Origin: Pseudidiomarina marina
GTDB taxonomy: Bacteria > Pseudomonadota > Gammaproteobacteria > Enterobacterales > Alteromonadaceae
Length of the DNA: 64,000 bases
Direction of reading: 5' to 3'
Assembly (NCBI RefSeq): GCF_003987045.1
Contig: NZ_PIPZ01000004.1
Coordinates: 62,001-126,000, forward strand
Part shown: positions 20,201-28,083 of the stretch, one piece after another
Numbering within the stretch: the first letter of the stretch is position 1
How the letters are laid out: every line of letters starts with the position of its first letter
The notes under the pieces: model-generated
What the model saw: only the letters and a program-made list of their open reading frames with translations
Database searches by the model: none
What the model was told of the DNA's origin: nothing
Translations under genes and position numbers: made by a program

Positions 20201-20658
20201 GAACGGTATTCACATTATCTCTCAGTCATGTCACCTGGCAAAAAGCGATACCTTCTGCGCCGCGGCAGCATGCAACAAGTACCGAATGTTTCTTAGATAA
20301 CACGGTAGTTTGGCTACTCGACAATGATGCACAAGTACTACAAGCCATGGAGCAACTGTTTTCGCATTGGGGGGCCAATGTATTTGTCGCGACGAACCGT
20401 GATCAGTTACCGTGGCAAAGCCATCAACCTGATTTGCTGGTATTTGATTATCACTTAGACAATCAGGATACCGGTATTGCAGTACTTGAAGCTGTTCGCG
20501 AGCATTTTGATGATGCTAACATTGCAGCAATTATCAATTCCGCAGACCCTGACGAAACGGTGCGCGAGCAAGTGATTGCTAAATCTGCTTTATTTACACC
20601 AAAACCGATAAAAACCGCCGCCTTGAAACGCCTGATTAAACGTCTGATACGTCGCTAA
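17281..20658 (+). CDS. crbS: Transporter-fused hybrid sensor histidine kinase, CrbS-like
   Basis: This 1125-residue protein combines a sodium/solute symporter-like membrane domain (residues 1 to about 500, with 12-13 helices), a STAC-like linker helix bundle (about 540-605), a PAS domain starting near 615, a coiled coil, a HisKA/HATPase kinase with His778 in SHDLMQPF, the N box NLLSNAVRY and DTGRGIP, and a C-terminal receiver domain with Asp1056. This architecture is that of CrbS/MxtR, the acetate-switch sensor controlling acetyl-CoA synthetase in Vibrio and Pseudomonas. The ligand here is not shown by sequence. Its 3' end overlaps the convergent response-regulator gene by 23 bases. Confidence 0.85.
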   Translation: MLSTGMAILIAVIYIAVLYSIAYRGERKPPNQIKPYRYALAQGIHCTTWAFYGTITQSAYYGWSVAPTYVGAMLVFLFAHRIQMRLLHVCKQQNLTSIADVISHRYGKSPTLAVTVALIALIGIVPYIALQLRAVTGSFAAVTGLADKPLPWFGDVAALVALAMMMFAILFGTRRMSLAEQHSGLMDAVAFESVVKLLAFMGVGAFVSYAMFDGLADVFIQASQTAEISTILAGREQGAFVYVTHILLGAISMFCLPRQFHVSYIENTDPEELRTARWAFPLYLFAINLFILPIALAGLLLVPEAAQTDTFMITLLLEADQPLVTTVAFVGGLASATSMVIIATLALSIMMSNDVVMPFWLKATKRKLRNVSFTSQRILAIRRTTIAIIIILAFGFHKLTEANLPLVNAGLLSLALLAQLAPALLGGIVWQRGNYAGASIGIAAGTALWLWLLFLPSIQLNRGLSDTELSFGVLVSLGLNLLIYVLASLGIKSSDVEQQQRRLFTDPTGGHAELYQHQPISWGRLRQLLARFFDSVELERLSERLNHDLTIDHAEELVPGVLLARIERELSAVIGSAASRILLDTVTQQPSVPIAQVVTWATEASQLYKFNRELLQASVENIPQGISVIDQDLRLVAWNHRYVEVFDYPPGFLQAGMPVADLLRYNAKRGLIHTGADSDLDDEVEKRLNYLRQGSAYRYQRQQGDHVIELQGAPMPGGGFVTTYTDITELVEAQRALEKVNLELEQRVADRTAQLLEAKQAEERAHQSKSRFFAAVSHDLMQPFNAATLFCDMLTQRLDGDSAKLSRQIQQSLQNAEELLTMLLEMTRLEAGNLPVTKQHIALHDVIQPLVESQRIIAAEKNLEVHYVTTHAQLYTDRKMISRIIQNLLSNAVRYTDKGKVLIGVKRYGDTAQLKIFDTGRGIPADQRDKIFREFHQVSHHGDNPGLGLGLAIVERMCRLLGIPLSLESTVNKGTVFTLSLSHVTWQKAIPSAPRQHATSTECFLDNTVVWLLDNDAQVLQAMEQLFSHWGANVFVATNRDQLPWQSHQPDLLVFDYHLDNQDTGIAVLEAVREHFDDANIAAIINSADPDETVREQVIAKSALFTPKPIKTAALKRLIKRLIRR

Positions 20659-21298
20659 ACTCACTCGCATTGAGCATTTGTTTAAAGAGGATGCCTGCTT
20701 GTGTACGGTTGATCACGTTGAGCTTTCTCAAGATTGCCGACACGTGTTGTTTGATTGTCGTTTCTTGCACATTCAACTCAAAGGCTATTTGCTTGTTCAG
20801 TAGCCCATCAGCTAGGCACTCCAAAACGCGAAACTGCTGCGGCGTTAGTTGCTCTAATCGTTGTGCGAAATCAACATGTTGCTCAGAAGCTTCAGCTTCT
20901 ACCGCATCACGCAAATGTTCAGGAAGCCAAATATCACCAGCTAATACAGTATGAACAGCTTGTTGCAACTCGACGAGAGGCATCGATTTCGGAATATAAG
21001 CACTTGCACCAAAGGCCATGGCTTGCCGAATCGTTTGTAATTGTTCATTCGCTGAAACAATCACCACAAGAATATCAGGGTAACGGCTTCGTAGTGAGGT
21101 CAGTCCGGTTAAACCGCGATTGCCTGGCATGGTCAAATCCAAAAGCACCAACTCAACTTGCGGTTGCTGTTCTATGGCTTCAAGTAATTGGTCAAACGAG
21201 GCAACTTCCAAAATTGGAGCTTCGAGAGTTTCGAGCAGGGCTTGCTTTAAAGCTGCTCGAAATAAGGGATGATCATCTGCAATGATTGCTCGCGCCAT
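20636..21298 (-). CDS. crbR: NarL/LuxR-type response regulator, CrbR-like
   Basis: This 220-residue regulator has a receiver domain with phospho-acceptor Asp54 (LLDLTMPG) and a C-terminal LuxR-type helix-turn-helix (LTPQQFRVLECLADGL, NKQIAFELNVQETTIKQHV). It is the expected partner of the transporter-fused kinase encoded convergently, matching CrbR/ErdR, which activates acetate-utilisation genes. I chose ATG 21298 because it gives the standard receiver start; an upstream frame adds 12 unconserved residues. Likely targets nearby are the TonB receptor and the permease-ligase-hydrolase genes, but no binding site is proven. Confidence 0.83.
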   Translation of the reverse strand: MARAIIADDHPLFRAALKQALLETLEAPILEVASFDQLLEAIEQQPQVELVLLDLTMPGNRGLTGLTSLRSRYPDILVVIVSANEQLQTIRQAMAFGASAYIPKSMPLVELQQAVHTVLAGDIWLPEHLRDAVEAEASEQHVDFAQRLEQLTPQQFRVLECLADGLLNKQIAFELNVQETTIKQHVSAILRKLNVINRTQAGILFKQMLNASEFSDVSDV

Positions 21299-21358
21299 GG
21301 TGAAACCTATGGAATTTTTTACTGATGTAGCCATGCTAGCGCGTCCGCAGAGAAAAGT

Positions 21359-21394
21359 CAGTGGTTACCTGCCTTATCCTGCAGGTAACCACTG
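21359..21394 (-). terminator. Strong hairpin terminator after the TonB receptor gene
   Basis: CAGTGGTTACCTGC and GCAGGTAACCACTG make a perfect 14-bp stem with an 8-base loop. On the minus strand it is followed by ACTTTTC, a short T-tract. It lies between the receptor stop and the response-regulator start, insulating one from the other. Confidence 0.7.
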
Positions 21395-21406
21395 CGTGGG
21401 GTTGGA

Positions 21407-23635
21407 TTAAAACTTATACCCCACAGCCAGGGAAACAGTACGTGGATCACCGTAATAACCGACAACAGCATCATCGCCGAAGGTTGGTCCAAAGTTGTAA
21501 CCACCAACACGATATTCTTCGTCAGTTAAGTTCTTTCCGTGTAAACCAACATTCCAGTTGCCACTATCAGAGTACCAAACCACGCTGGTATTCAATAAAC
21601 CGTAGCCATCTTGATCAAGCGGTGATGGTGCTTCAAACATCTGCACGTCATCACGATAAGCATAGTTTGCTGACCAAACAATTTCGCCAACCGCTGTTTC
21701 AAAGGTTTTATTGAAACCGAGGCTATAAGTTAGCTCAGGTGTATTCTGGAACGACCAAGCGTCGGTAACATCTGTGGTTTCACCGGTTGCCGGCTCTTCA
21801 TAAACCACCGAGTCGAATTCGGCGTCGATATAACCAAGCATCGCGGTGAAGTTTAAGGTGTCGGTTGCCGCAAATACGGATTCAACTTCAAAACCTTTTA
21901 CCGTTGATTCACCAGCGTTTAATACTTGTGACGAAATACCTGCCGGCACAACACGTTGCACGGTAACTTGCATGTCTTGATAATCAGAATAGAAGATAGC
22001 GCTGTTCAAACGCATACGACCGTCTAATAATTCAGACTTCACACCGAATTCAACAGTATCAACAATTTCAGGATCATACGGTTCGTTGATGGTTGGGTTT
22101 AATGACTGATCGGCACGCATATCCACGCCACCAGATTTGAAACCATTGCTGTAACTACCATATACCATCACATCGTCAGAAACTTTATAGTTCAAGGCAA
22201 CATGTGGTGAGAACCGGCTCCAATCGGCTTTGGTGGTAAACTCTGAGTTCACAGCAAATGGGTCGCCAAAGCTATCAGCTGGATCACGGTTGATGAAGTG
22301 CACACCCAAATAGGTGTAACGGTATACGTCCGCTTCTTTTTCATCTTTGGTGTAACGACCGCCAACCGTCAACGTCAGGTCATCGGTCATTTGATAGTTA
22401 CCTTGGCCAAACACAGCAAAACTATCGGTTTGAACGCAGCCGCCGTTATCAACCGTCACCCCGCCTAAAGCTTCTAGGTACATTGGTAATACGGTACCGA
22501 ACACACCGCAAGCTTCGCCATCATAGAAGTACACCCCACCGACAAAATCGAAGTTGTCGTTGTTGGTGTAGCTTACTTGGAATTCTTGGGTAAATTGCTC
22601 GTCTTCATAAATGGCCGGAACCATGAAAATAGGCTCACCAGTCGAGTTAAAATCGATGTTGGTATTGGTGTAACCTTCGCGACCAGCAGTAACCGATTTG
22701 AAGCCCCACTCTGCATTGATATCCCAGTTATAAATCAACGACCAGCCTTCAGTTTCCACCAAGTTATCGACCGGCATAGCAGTGTTCGAATCGTACACAT
22801 TATCCAGTGGCTCTTGACCAGTCACAGTACTTGTCAGTAAGCGATGTGCACCCTTCGAATTCGACTCATCTTCTGTGTTGTCATACGAGAATTTCAAATC
22901 CATGGTCTCGTTGATCAACCATTTCGCAGATAATCGATAGGTCAGTAAGTCTTTGTTGTAGTTCTCGTCGCCGGTATTCAAATACGTACCAAAACCGTCG
23001 CGTTGCAATGATGCAATGGCACCACCAACAAAGAAGTTATCAGTGAGAGCCGTCTGACCTGAGATTTTCAGATCGCGCTGGTTATAGCTGCCAATGGCAC
23101 CTTGTACCGACAACTCGTTATAACCGGTTAATTCCTTGGTGACATATTTTAACGCGCCACCAATGGTATTTTTCCCATACAGCGTACCCTGCGGACCACG
23201 CAATACTTCAATACGCTCAATATCAAACACTTCAAGCACCGCACCCTGAGGACGGGCAATATAAACATCATCAATGTATACCCCAACGCCTGGCTCAAAA
23301 CCCCATAACGGATCTTGCTGACCGACGCCACGAATGTAGGCGGTAAGCGTTGAATTTGTACCGCGGCTGACCTGAATTGTGGCATTTGGAATGCGCTGTT
23401 GGAGTTCGGTGATATCTTCAACACCGATTTCTTCAAGATCACCAGCACCAAATGAAGACACCGATACCGGAACTTCTTGCAGACTTTCAGTTTTACGACG
23501 CGCAGTTACTTCAATGCGCTCAAGGCCTTGCATCTCGTCTTCATTGGCCTGTTCTTGCTGCGCATAGGCTGGCATCGCCATTACCGAGGCAATGGTCATC
23601 GCAAGTAATGAGCGGCGAAAAATGGGTTGACTCAT
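21407..23635 (-). CDS. TonB-dependent outer-membrane receptor
   Basis: This 742-residue protein has a signal peptide (cleavage after PAYA near residue 25), a TonB-box-like segment (GLERIEVTARR), a plug domain (VPVSVSSFGAGDLEEIG to about residue 165, including RGPQGTLYGKNTIGG) and a beta-barrel ending in the aromatic terminus GYKF. It would import a large or scarce molecule across the outer membrane. The ligand is unknown; the sequence resembles the broad group often found in marine catabolic loci rather than a named siderophore receptor. It is divergent from the GntP permease gene. Confidence 0.88.
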   Translation of the reverse strand: MSQPIFRRSLLAMTIASVMAMPAYAQQEQANEDEMQGLERIEVTARRKTESLQEVPVSVSSFGAGDLEEIGVEDITELQQRIPNATIQVSRGTNSTLTAYIRGVGQQDPLWGFEPGVGVYIDDVYIARPQGAVLEVFDIERIEVLRGPQGTLYGKNTIGGALKYVTKELTGYNELSVQGAIGSYNQRDLKISGQTALTDNFFVGGAIASLQRDGFGTYLNTGDENYNKDLLTYRLSAKWLINETMDLKFSYDNTEDESNSKGAHRLLTSTVTGQEPLDNVYDSNTAMPVDNLVETEGWSLIYNWDINAEWGFKSVTAGREGYTNTNIDFNSTGEPIFMVPAIYEDEQFTQEFQVSYTNNDNFDFVGGVYFYDGEACGVFGTVLPMYLEALGGVTVDNGGCVQTDSFAVFGQGNYQMTDDLTLTVGGRYTKDEKEADVYRYTYLGVHFINRDPADSFGDPFAVNSEFTTKADWSRFSPHVALNYKVSDDVMVYGSYSNGFKSGGVDMRADQSLNPTINEPYDPEIVDTVEFGVKSELLDGRMRLNSAIFYSDYQDMQVTVQRVVPAGISSQVLNAGESTVKGFEVESVFAATDTLNFTAMLGYIDAEFDSVVYEEPATGETTDVTDAWSFQNTPELTYSLGFNKTFETAVGEIVWSANYAYRDDVQMFEAPSPLDQDGYGLLNTSVVWYSDSGNWNVGLHGKNLTDEEYRVGGYNFGPTFGDDAVVGYYGDPRTVSLAVGYKF

Positions 23636-23868
23636 GATGTCGTTCTCCCGGATTGTTAAGTTGTTTTGTATGCTGTTTATTTTAATAATTTTCAGTGCAA
23701 CGAAAGCTAACTGTTGTCATGGCCTATGTACCCTAGCCTAAAGTTTTGCTTTTGTATTCTGTACGTTAGTACTATGTAAAAAAAAGTGCGCTTGCAGCAT
23801 GATACGTCACATCAATGCAGCAGTTCAGGTCATGGCACTCCTGAAACCAACCTTTAAAGAGGTAATGC

Positions 23869-25164
23869 ATGTTAAGCATGATAGGACTAGTTGGGGGCTT
23901 AACCCTGCTCATCATTCTGACTTTGCGAGGAATGAACTTATTTATTAGTGCACCACTTTGCGCTGTGCTTGTTGCGCTTTGTAGCAACGTGCCCTTATTT
24001 CAGGGCGATTTAAATTTCGTGAGCGCTTATATGAGCGGCTTTTCAGGCTTTGTGGCCTCTTGGTTTTTCATGTTTTTGCTGGGGTCTATTTTCGGCAAGT
24101 TTATGGAAGATACCGGTGCTGCCGACAGCGTGGCCAAATGGATCATTGATAAACTTGGTCGCAAGCAGGCCATGCTAGCGGTTGTACTTGCCTGTGCCAT
24201 TTTGACTTACGGTGGCGTGAGTGTGTTTGTGGTCGCCTTTTCTGTCTACCCAATGGCTCTTTCGTTATTTAAAGATGCCAACTTACCGCGGCGCTTTATT
24301 CCTGCTGCATTAGCTTTTGGTTCGGTAACATTTACCATGACCTCAGCTGGCTCGCCAGAAATTCAAAACTGGATTCCGATTGAGTTTTTAGGCACCTCGC
24401 CCTATGCCGCTTGGGAAGTTAGTTTATTCGTTGCAATTTTGATGGCATTGTTTGGGTACTGGTGGCTGAATAAACTGATTCGCCGCGCCGTGGCAAATGG
24501 CGAGTGTTTTGAGGCACGCCATGATGATCCGAAGAATCTCGAGCGCAAGTTACCTAGTCCTATCAGTGGGTTGGTGCCTTTAATAGTGGTACTCGCTTTG
24601 AGCTTTATGTTTCACGAAGAACTGAAACAAAACGCATTGATTATTGCGCTTTCAGGTGGCGTGCTCGCCATCGCCATTATCAACCATAAGTACTTCCAGA
24701 ATATTTCCCAAGCGCTCACTGAGGCTTCAACCGGTGCTTTAGTTGCAATCGGTAATACGGCAGCAGTTGTTGGCTTTGGTAGCATCGCAAAAGTGACGCC
24801 AGCCTTTGAACAAGCGGTTGCCATGATGACGAGCCTGCCTGGCAATGAGCTTGTCGGTGCAGCGGTTGCCGTGAGTGTAATTGCCGGCTTAACCGGTTCT
24901 GCCTCTGGTGGTCAAGCCATTGCTCTGCCGGTACTTGGTCCGCATTATATTGATGCTGGCGTGAATCCTGACCAATTGCACCGCATTGTCGCGATCTCTT
25001 CCGGCGCGCTCGATTCGTTGCCGCACAACGGTTACGTCGTCACCACCATTCGCGGTATTTGTAAAGAAACCCATCAAGCCGCCTATTGGCCGGTCGCCGC
25101 AGTGACCGTCGTGGTTCCGTTTGTCGGGTTAGCGGTCGCTATTGGTCTGTTCATATGGTTCTAA
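23869..25164 (+). CDS. GntP-family organic anion permease
   Basis: This 431-residue inner-membrane protein has about 12 hydrophobic segments and GntP-family features: LGSIFGKFMEDTGAADSVAKWI near residue 80, GGVSVFVVAFSVYPMA, FTMTSAGSPEIQN, then GLTGSASGGQAIALPVLGP and SSGALDSLPHNGYVVTT near residues 385-400. The family takes up gluconate and related sugar acids, but close members also carry short hydroxy or keto acids. Because the next gene is an acyl-CoA ligase, a carboxylic acid is the better guess. An AGAGG ribosome site supports the start. Confidence 0.82.
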   Translation: MLSMIGLVGGLTLLIILTLRGMNLFISAPLCAVLVALCSNVPLFQGDLNFVSAYMSGFSGFVASWFFMFLLGSIFGKFMEDTGAADSVAKWIIDKLGRKQAMLAVVLACAILTYGGVSVFVVAFSVYPMALSLFKDANLPRRFIPAALAFGSVTFTMTSAGSPEIQNWIPIEFLGTSPYAAWEVSLFVAILMALFGYWWLNKLIRRAVANGECFEARHDDPKNLERKLPSPISGLVPLIVVLALSFMFHEELKQNALIIALSGGVLAIAIINHKYFQNISQALTEASTGALVAIGNTAAVVGFGSIAKVTPAFEQAVAMMTSLPGNELVGAAVAVSVIAGLTGSASGGQAIALPVLGPHYIDAGVNPDQLHRIVAISSGALDSLPHNGYVVTTIRGICKETHQAAYWPVAAVTVVVPFVGLAVAIGLFIWF

Positions 25165-25191
25165 TAAACTCGTTCATCACTGAGGCTTGTT

Positions 25192-26859
25192 ATGTTTGAA
25201 GTATCGACCAGCACCGCTTCTCATTTACATGGTGACGTTCAACATAGTCAGTTAATGATCATTGACTTGCTACGTCATGCTGTACGTCGCCACCCACAAC
25301 AAGAGATTGTGTCGCGGCGACTTGAAGGTGACATTCATCGCTACACTTATCGTGATTGTTATAAACGAACCTGCCAGCTTGCGCATGCGCTGAAAGGTCT
25401 TGAGATAGAAGCGGGCGATCGTGTTGCGACACTGGCTTGGAATACCTATCGACATGTTGAGTTGTATTATGCGGTGAGCGGTATTGGCGCAGTGATACAT
25501 ACCGTGAATCCGCGACTCATTGCCGAGCAGATTAAATGGATTTTGGATGATGCCGAAGCGAGTTGGCTATTCGTTGATTCAAGTTTTGTCCCCTTGCTTG
25601 ACGAGTTTGCCAACGACCTTAAAACCGTTAAAGGTGTTGTGATTCTTAGCGATGCAGAGCGGCAACCGCAGCTCGATCATATTTGGCTACCGGTTCACAA
25701 TTACGAAAACTTGTTAGCAAACCAAACTTCGCAGTTTGATTGGCCTGTTTTTTCGGAAAATACCGCAGCGCTGCTGTGTTATACCTCGGGCACCACGGGC
25801 AATCCGAAAGGCGTTTTAACCTCGCATCGCTCGACCGTTTTACATGCGCAAGCAACGATGAGCGCTGAGCTCTTAGACCTGCGAACCGACACAGTATTGA
25901 TGCCAATGGTGTCGATGTATCACGTTGGCGCTTGGGGTGCCCCTTACGCCGCGCCATTAGCCGGGTGTAAATTGGTGCTTCCGGGCGCCGGCATGAGCGG
26001 TGCCGACATGCATGAACTCATCAGCAAAGAAAAAGTCACTGTTGGTTTGGGCGTGCCGACTATTTGGTTAACGCTTCATAACTTCCTGAGCGAACACCAG
26101 CTTGATGTTCCTTCACTTGAGCGGGTTTGTGTGGGCGGTGCTGCGTCCCCCCTAGGTCTAGTGAAAACCTACGACGAAAAATACGATGTGTATTGGCAAC
26201 CCATTTGGGGCATGACCGAAACCGGACCGCTTGCCTGTTCAGCGCCGCCTACGGCTGAATTGAAGGCGCTACCAGCTAGCGAGCGTTATACCATTCAAAC
26301 CACCGCCGGACGCGCTTGCTTTGGCGTGGATATGGAAATATTTGATGCGGCAGGTCAACCGCTTCCACACGATGGCGTGGCGTCTGGGGAGTTGAAAGTT
26401 CGCGGCCCCTGGATTGCCAGCAGCTACTACCGTCGTGATGACCCAGAGGTATTTGCTGACGGATGGCTTGCTACCGGCGATATCGCCGTCATTGACGCTC
26501 ACGGCTACATGAAAGTGGTTGACCGGAAAAAAGATGTGATAAAGAGCGGTGGTGAATGGATTAGCTCACTTGATATCGAGAATATTGCCAGCCAACACGC
26601 CGCTATCAATGAGAGTTGTGTGATTGGGGTCAAGCACCCCAAATGGGACGAGCGCCCGTTGTTACTCGTAGTACCCAACAAGGGCCACGACATTGACAAG
26701 CAAGATATCTATAAGTTTTTAGAAGGCAAAATTGCCAAGTGGTGGATGCCTGATGACATTGTTGTTGTCGAGAGTTTACCGCACACCGGAACAGGTAAAC
26801 TCATAAAAAATGAACTGCGCAAGCAGTATCTCAACTATTTACTGGAGCAATCAGCATGA
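25192..26859 (+). CDS. Acyl-CoA ligase (AMP-forming), DmdB/long-chain type
   Basis: This 555-residue adenylate-forming enzyme activates a carboxylic acid to its CoA thioester. It has the P-loop [12 protein letters not shown] near residue 200, the WGMTETGP A5 motif near 345, GWLATGDIA, and the C-terminal [15 protein letters not shown] and GTGKLIK lysine. The N-terminal region [21 protein letters not shown] resembles the group that contains medium-chain and methylmercaptopropionyl-CoA ligases. Substrate cannot be fixed by sequence. A GAGG ribosome site lies before ATG 25192. Its stop overlaps the next start by four bases. Confidence 0.85.
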   Translation: MFEVSTSTASHLHGDVQHSQLMIIDLLRHAVRRHPQQEIVSRRLEGDIHRYTYRDCYKRTCQLAHALKGLEIEAGDRVATLAWNTYRHVELYYAVSGIGAVIHTVNPRLIAEQIKWILDDAEASWLFVDSSFVPLLDEFANDLKTVKGVVILSDAERQPQLDHIWLPVHNYENLLANQTSQFDWPVFSENTAALLCYTSGTTGNPKGVLTSHRSTVLHAQATMSAELLDLRTDTVLMPMVSMYHVGAWGAPYAAPLAGCKLVLPGAGMSGADMHELISKEKVTVGLGVPTIWLTLHNFLSEHQLDVPSLERVCVGGAASPLGLVKTYDEKYDVYWQPIWGMTETGPLACSAPPTAELKALPASERYTIQTTAGRACFGVDMEIFDAAGQPLPHDGVASGELKVRGPWIASSYYRRDDPEVFADGWLATGDIAVIDAHGYMKVVDRKKDVIKSGGEWISSLDIENIASQHAAINESCVIGVKHPKWDERPLLLVVPNKGHDIDKQDIYKFLEGKIAKWWMPDDIVVVESLPHTGTGKLIKNELRKQYLNYLLEQSA

Positions 26860-28031
26860 TTCGGTTGATTACACTGATTTTAATCGTTGCGGTTTCTTCA
26901 ATGAGCTCAGCTCATTCGAGTGAACTTTTAGTGCAGAAGAAAAGCTTTACAACAAAAGATTTTGCCACAGTTAGCGGTGAGGTTATTCCTGAAGTAACCG
27001 TTGGTTGGGAAGCCTACGGCGAACTCAACGAAGCAAAAGATAACGTGATTCTGATTACTCATTTTTTCTCGGGTAACAGTCATGCGGCCGGCAAATATAC
27101 CCCCGACGATCCGCAGCCTGGTTATTGGGACGCTATTATTGGTCCCGGGAAAGCCATCGATACCGATAAATATTATGTGCTTAGCTCTGACACCTTAGTC
27201 AATGCATTCCCGCACTTGCCTCACGTAACTACTACCGGCCCTGCCTCAATTAATCCCGAGACAGGTAAACCTTATGGGTTAGATTTTCCAGTGGTCACGA
27301 TTCGTGATTTTGTCAATGTCCAACATGCGCTGCTCACAAGTTTAGGCATTGAAAAACTGCATGCAGTAGTTGGCGCCTCGATGGGCTCGCTACAGGCACT
27401 CGAATGGGCGGCGGCGTATCCAGACATGGTAGAACGGATGGTTTCTGTGATTGGTGCCGGCGCGATGGATGCGTGGACTATTACTGCCTTGGAGCATTGG
27501 GCTCGCCCCATCAAACTCGACCCGCACTGGAATAACGGCAACTATTACGAGGGTGAAGCACCATTGCAAGGCTTAGCCAATACGCTCACGATGATCACTC
27601 AGCAAGCCATGCATCCGGTTGCGTTCAATCAATCATCACCGAAACAAGATACACTTCCTGCAGCTGCACTCGAAAGCGTAACCAATGGCTTACCTGCGAC
27701 CGATTTTTGGTTTGGGGCCGCAGCTAAAAATGCACCGCTAGCCGATGCGAATCACATTTTGTATCTGGTTAGAGCCAACCAGCTTTTTGTCGCTGGTCAT
27801 GAAGAAGATCTTGCTAAAGGTTTAAGCAAAGTGCGCGCCAAGACATTATTTCTGCCAGCTAAGAATGACTTGTTACTGCAGCCATACCTAGCGAAACAGG
27901 CGGTAGAAACACTTAAAGAGCAAGGCAAATCACCGCAGTATGCGGAAATTGATGGCAATTTTGGTCACCTAGACGGTGTCTACAATATTCAGTCCAAAGC
28001 CACTGAACTTGCCGACTTTATAAATAATTAA
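26856..28031 (+). CDS. Exported alpha/beta-hydrolase of the homoserine O-acetyltransferase (MetX) family
   Basis: This 391-residue protein has the MetX fold pattern: HFFSGNSHA oxyanion region near residue 70, nucleophile elbow GASMGS with Ser175, Asp338 in LPAKND and His371 in GNFGHLDG. Unlike cytoplasmic MetX it starts with a hydrophobic signal peptide (about residues 1-21) and so should act in the periplasm, where acetyl-CoA is absent; a hydrolase or esterase role is more likely than acetyl transfer. Its start overlaps the ligase stop (ATGA), so the enzyme and ligase are translationally coupled. Confidence 0.8.
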   Translation: MIRLITLILIVAVSSMSSAHSSELLVQKKSFTTKDFATVSGEVIPEVTVGWEAYGELNEAKDNVILITHFFSGNSHAAGKYTPDDPQPGYWDAIIGPGKAIDTDKYYVLSSDTLVNAFPHLPHVTTTGPASINPETGKPYGLDFPVVTIRDFVNVQHALLTSLGIEKLHAVVGASMGSLQALEWAAAYPDMVERMVSVIGAGAMDAWTITALEHWARPIKLDPHWNNGNYYEGEAPLQGLANTLTMITQQAMHPVAFNQSSPKQDTLPAAALESVTNGLPATDFWFGAAAKNAPLADANHILYLVRANQLFVAGHEEDLAKGLSKVRAKTLFLPAKNDLLLQPYLAKQAVETLKEQGKSPQYAEIDGNFGHLDGVYNIQSKATELADFINN

Positions 28032-28039
28032 GTTGTTAG

Positions 28040-28070
28040 AAAAAAACACCGGCTGCAGCCGGTGTTTTTT
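28040..28070. terminator. Bidirectional intrinsic terminator
   Basis: AAAAAACACCGGC and GCCGGTGTTTTTT form a stem of about 13 bp with a TGCA loop and T-runs on both strands. It separates the convergent hydrolase and TIGR03545 genes and should stop transcription from either side. Confidence 0.92.
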
Positions 28071-28083
28071 CTGGTGTTTTTGA

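Noticed and set aside
20755-21285. Plus-strand frame of 176 codons across the response-regulator gene
   Set aside because: It is antisense to a clear receiver/LuxR protein and has no family resemblance or ribosome site.
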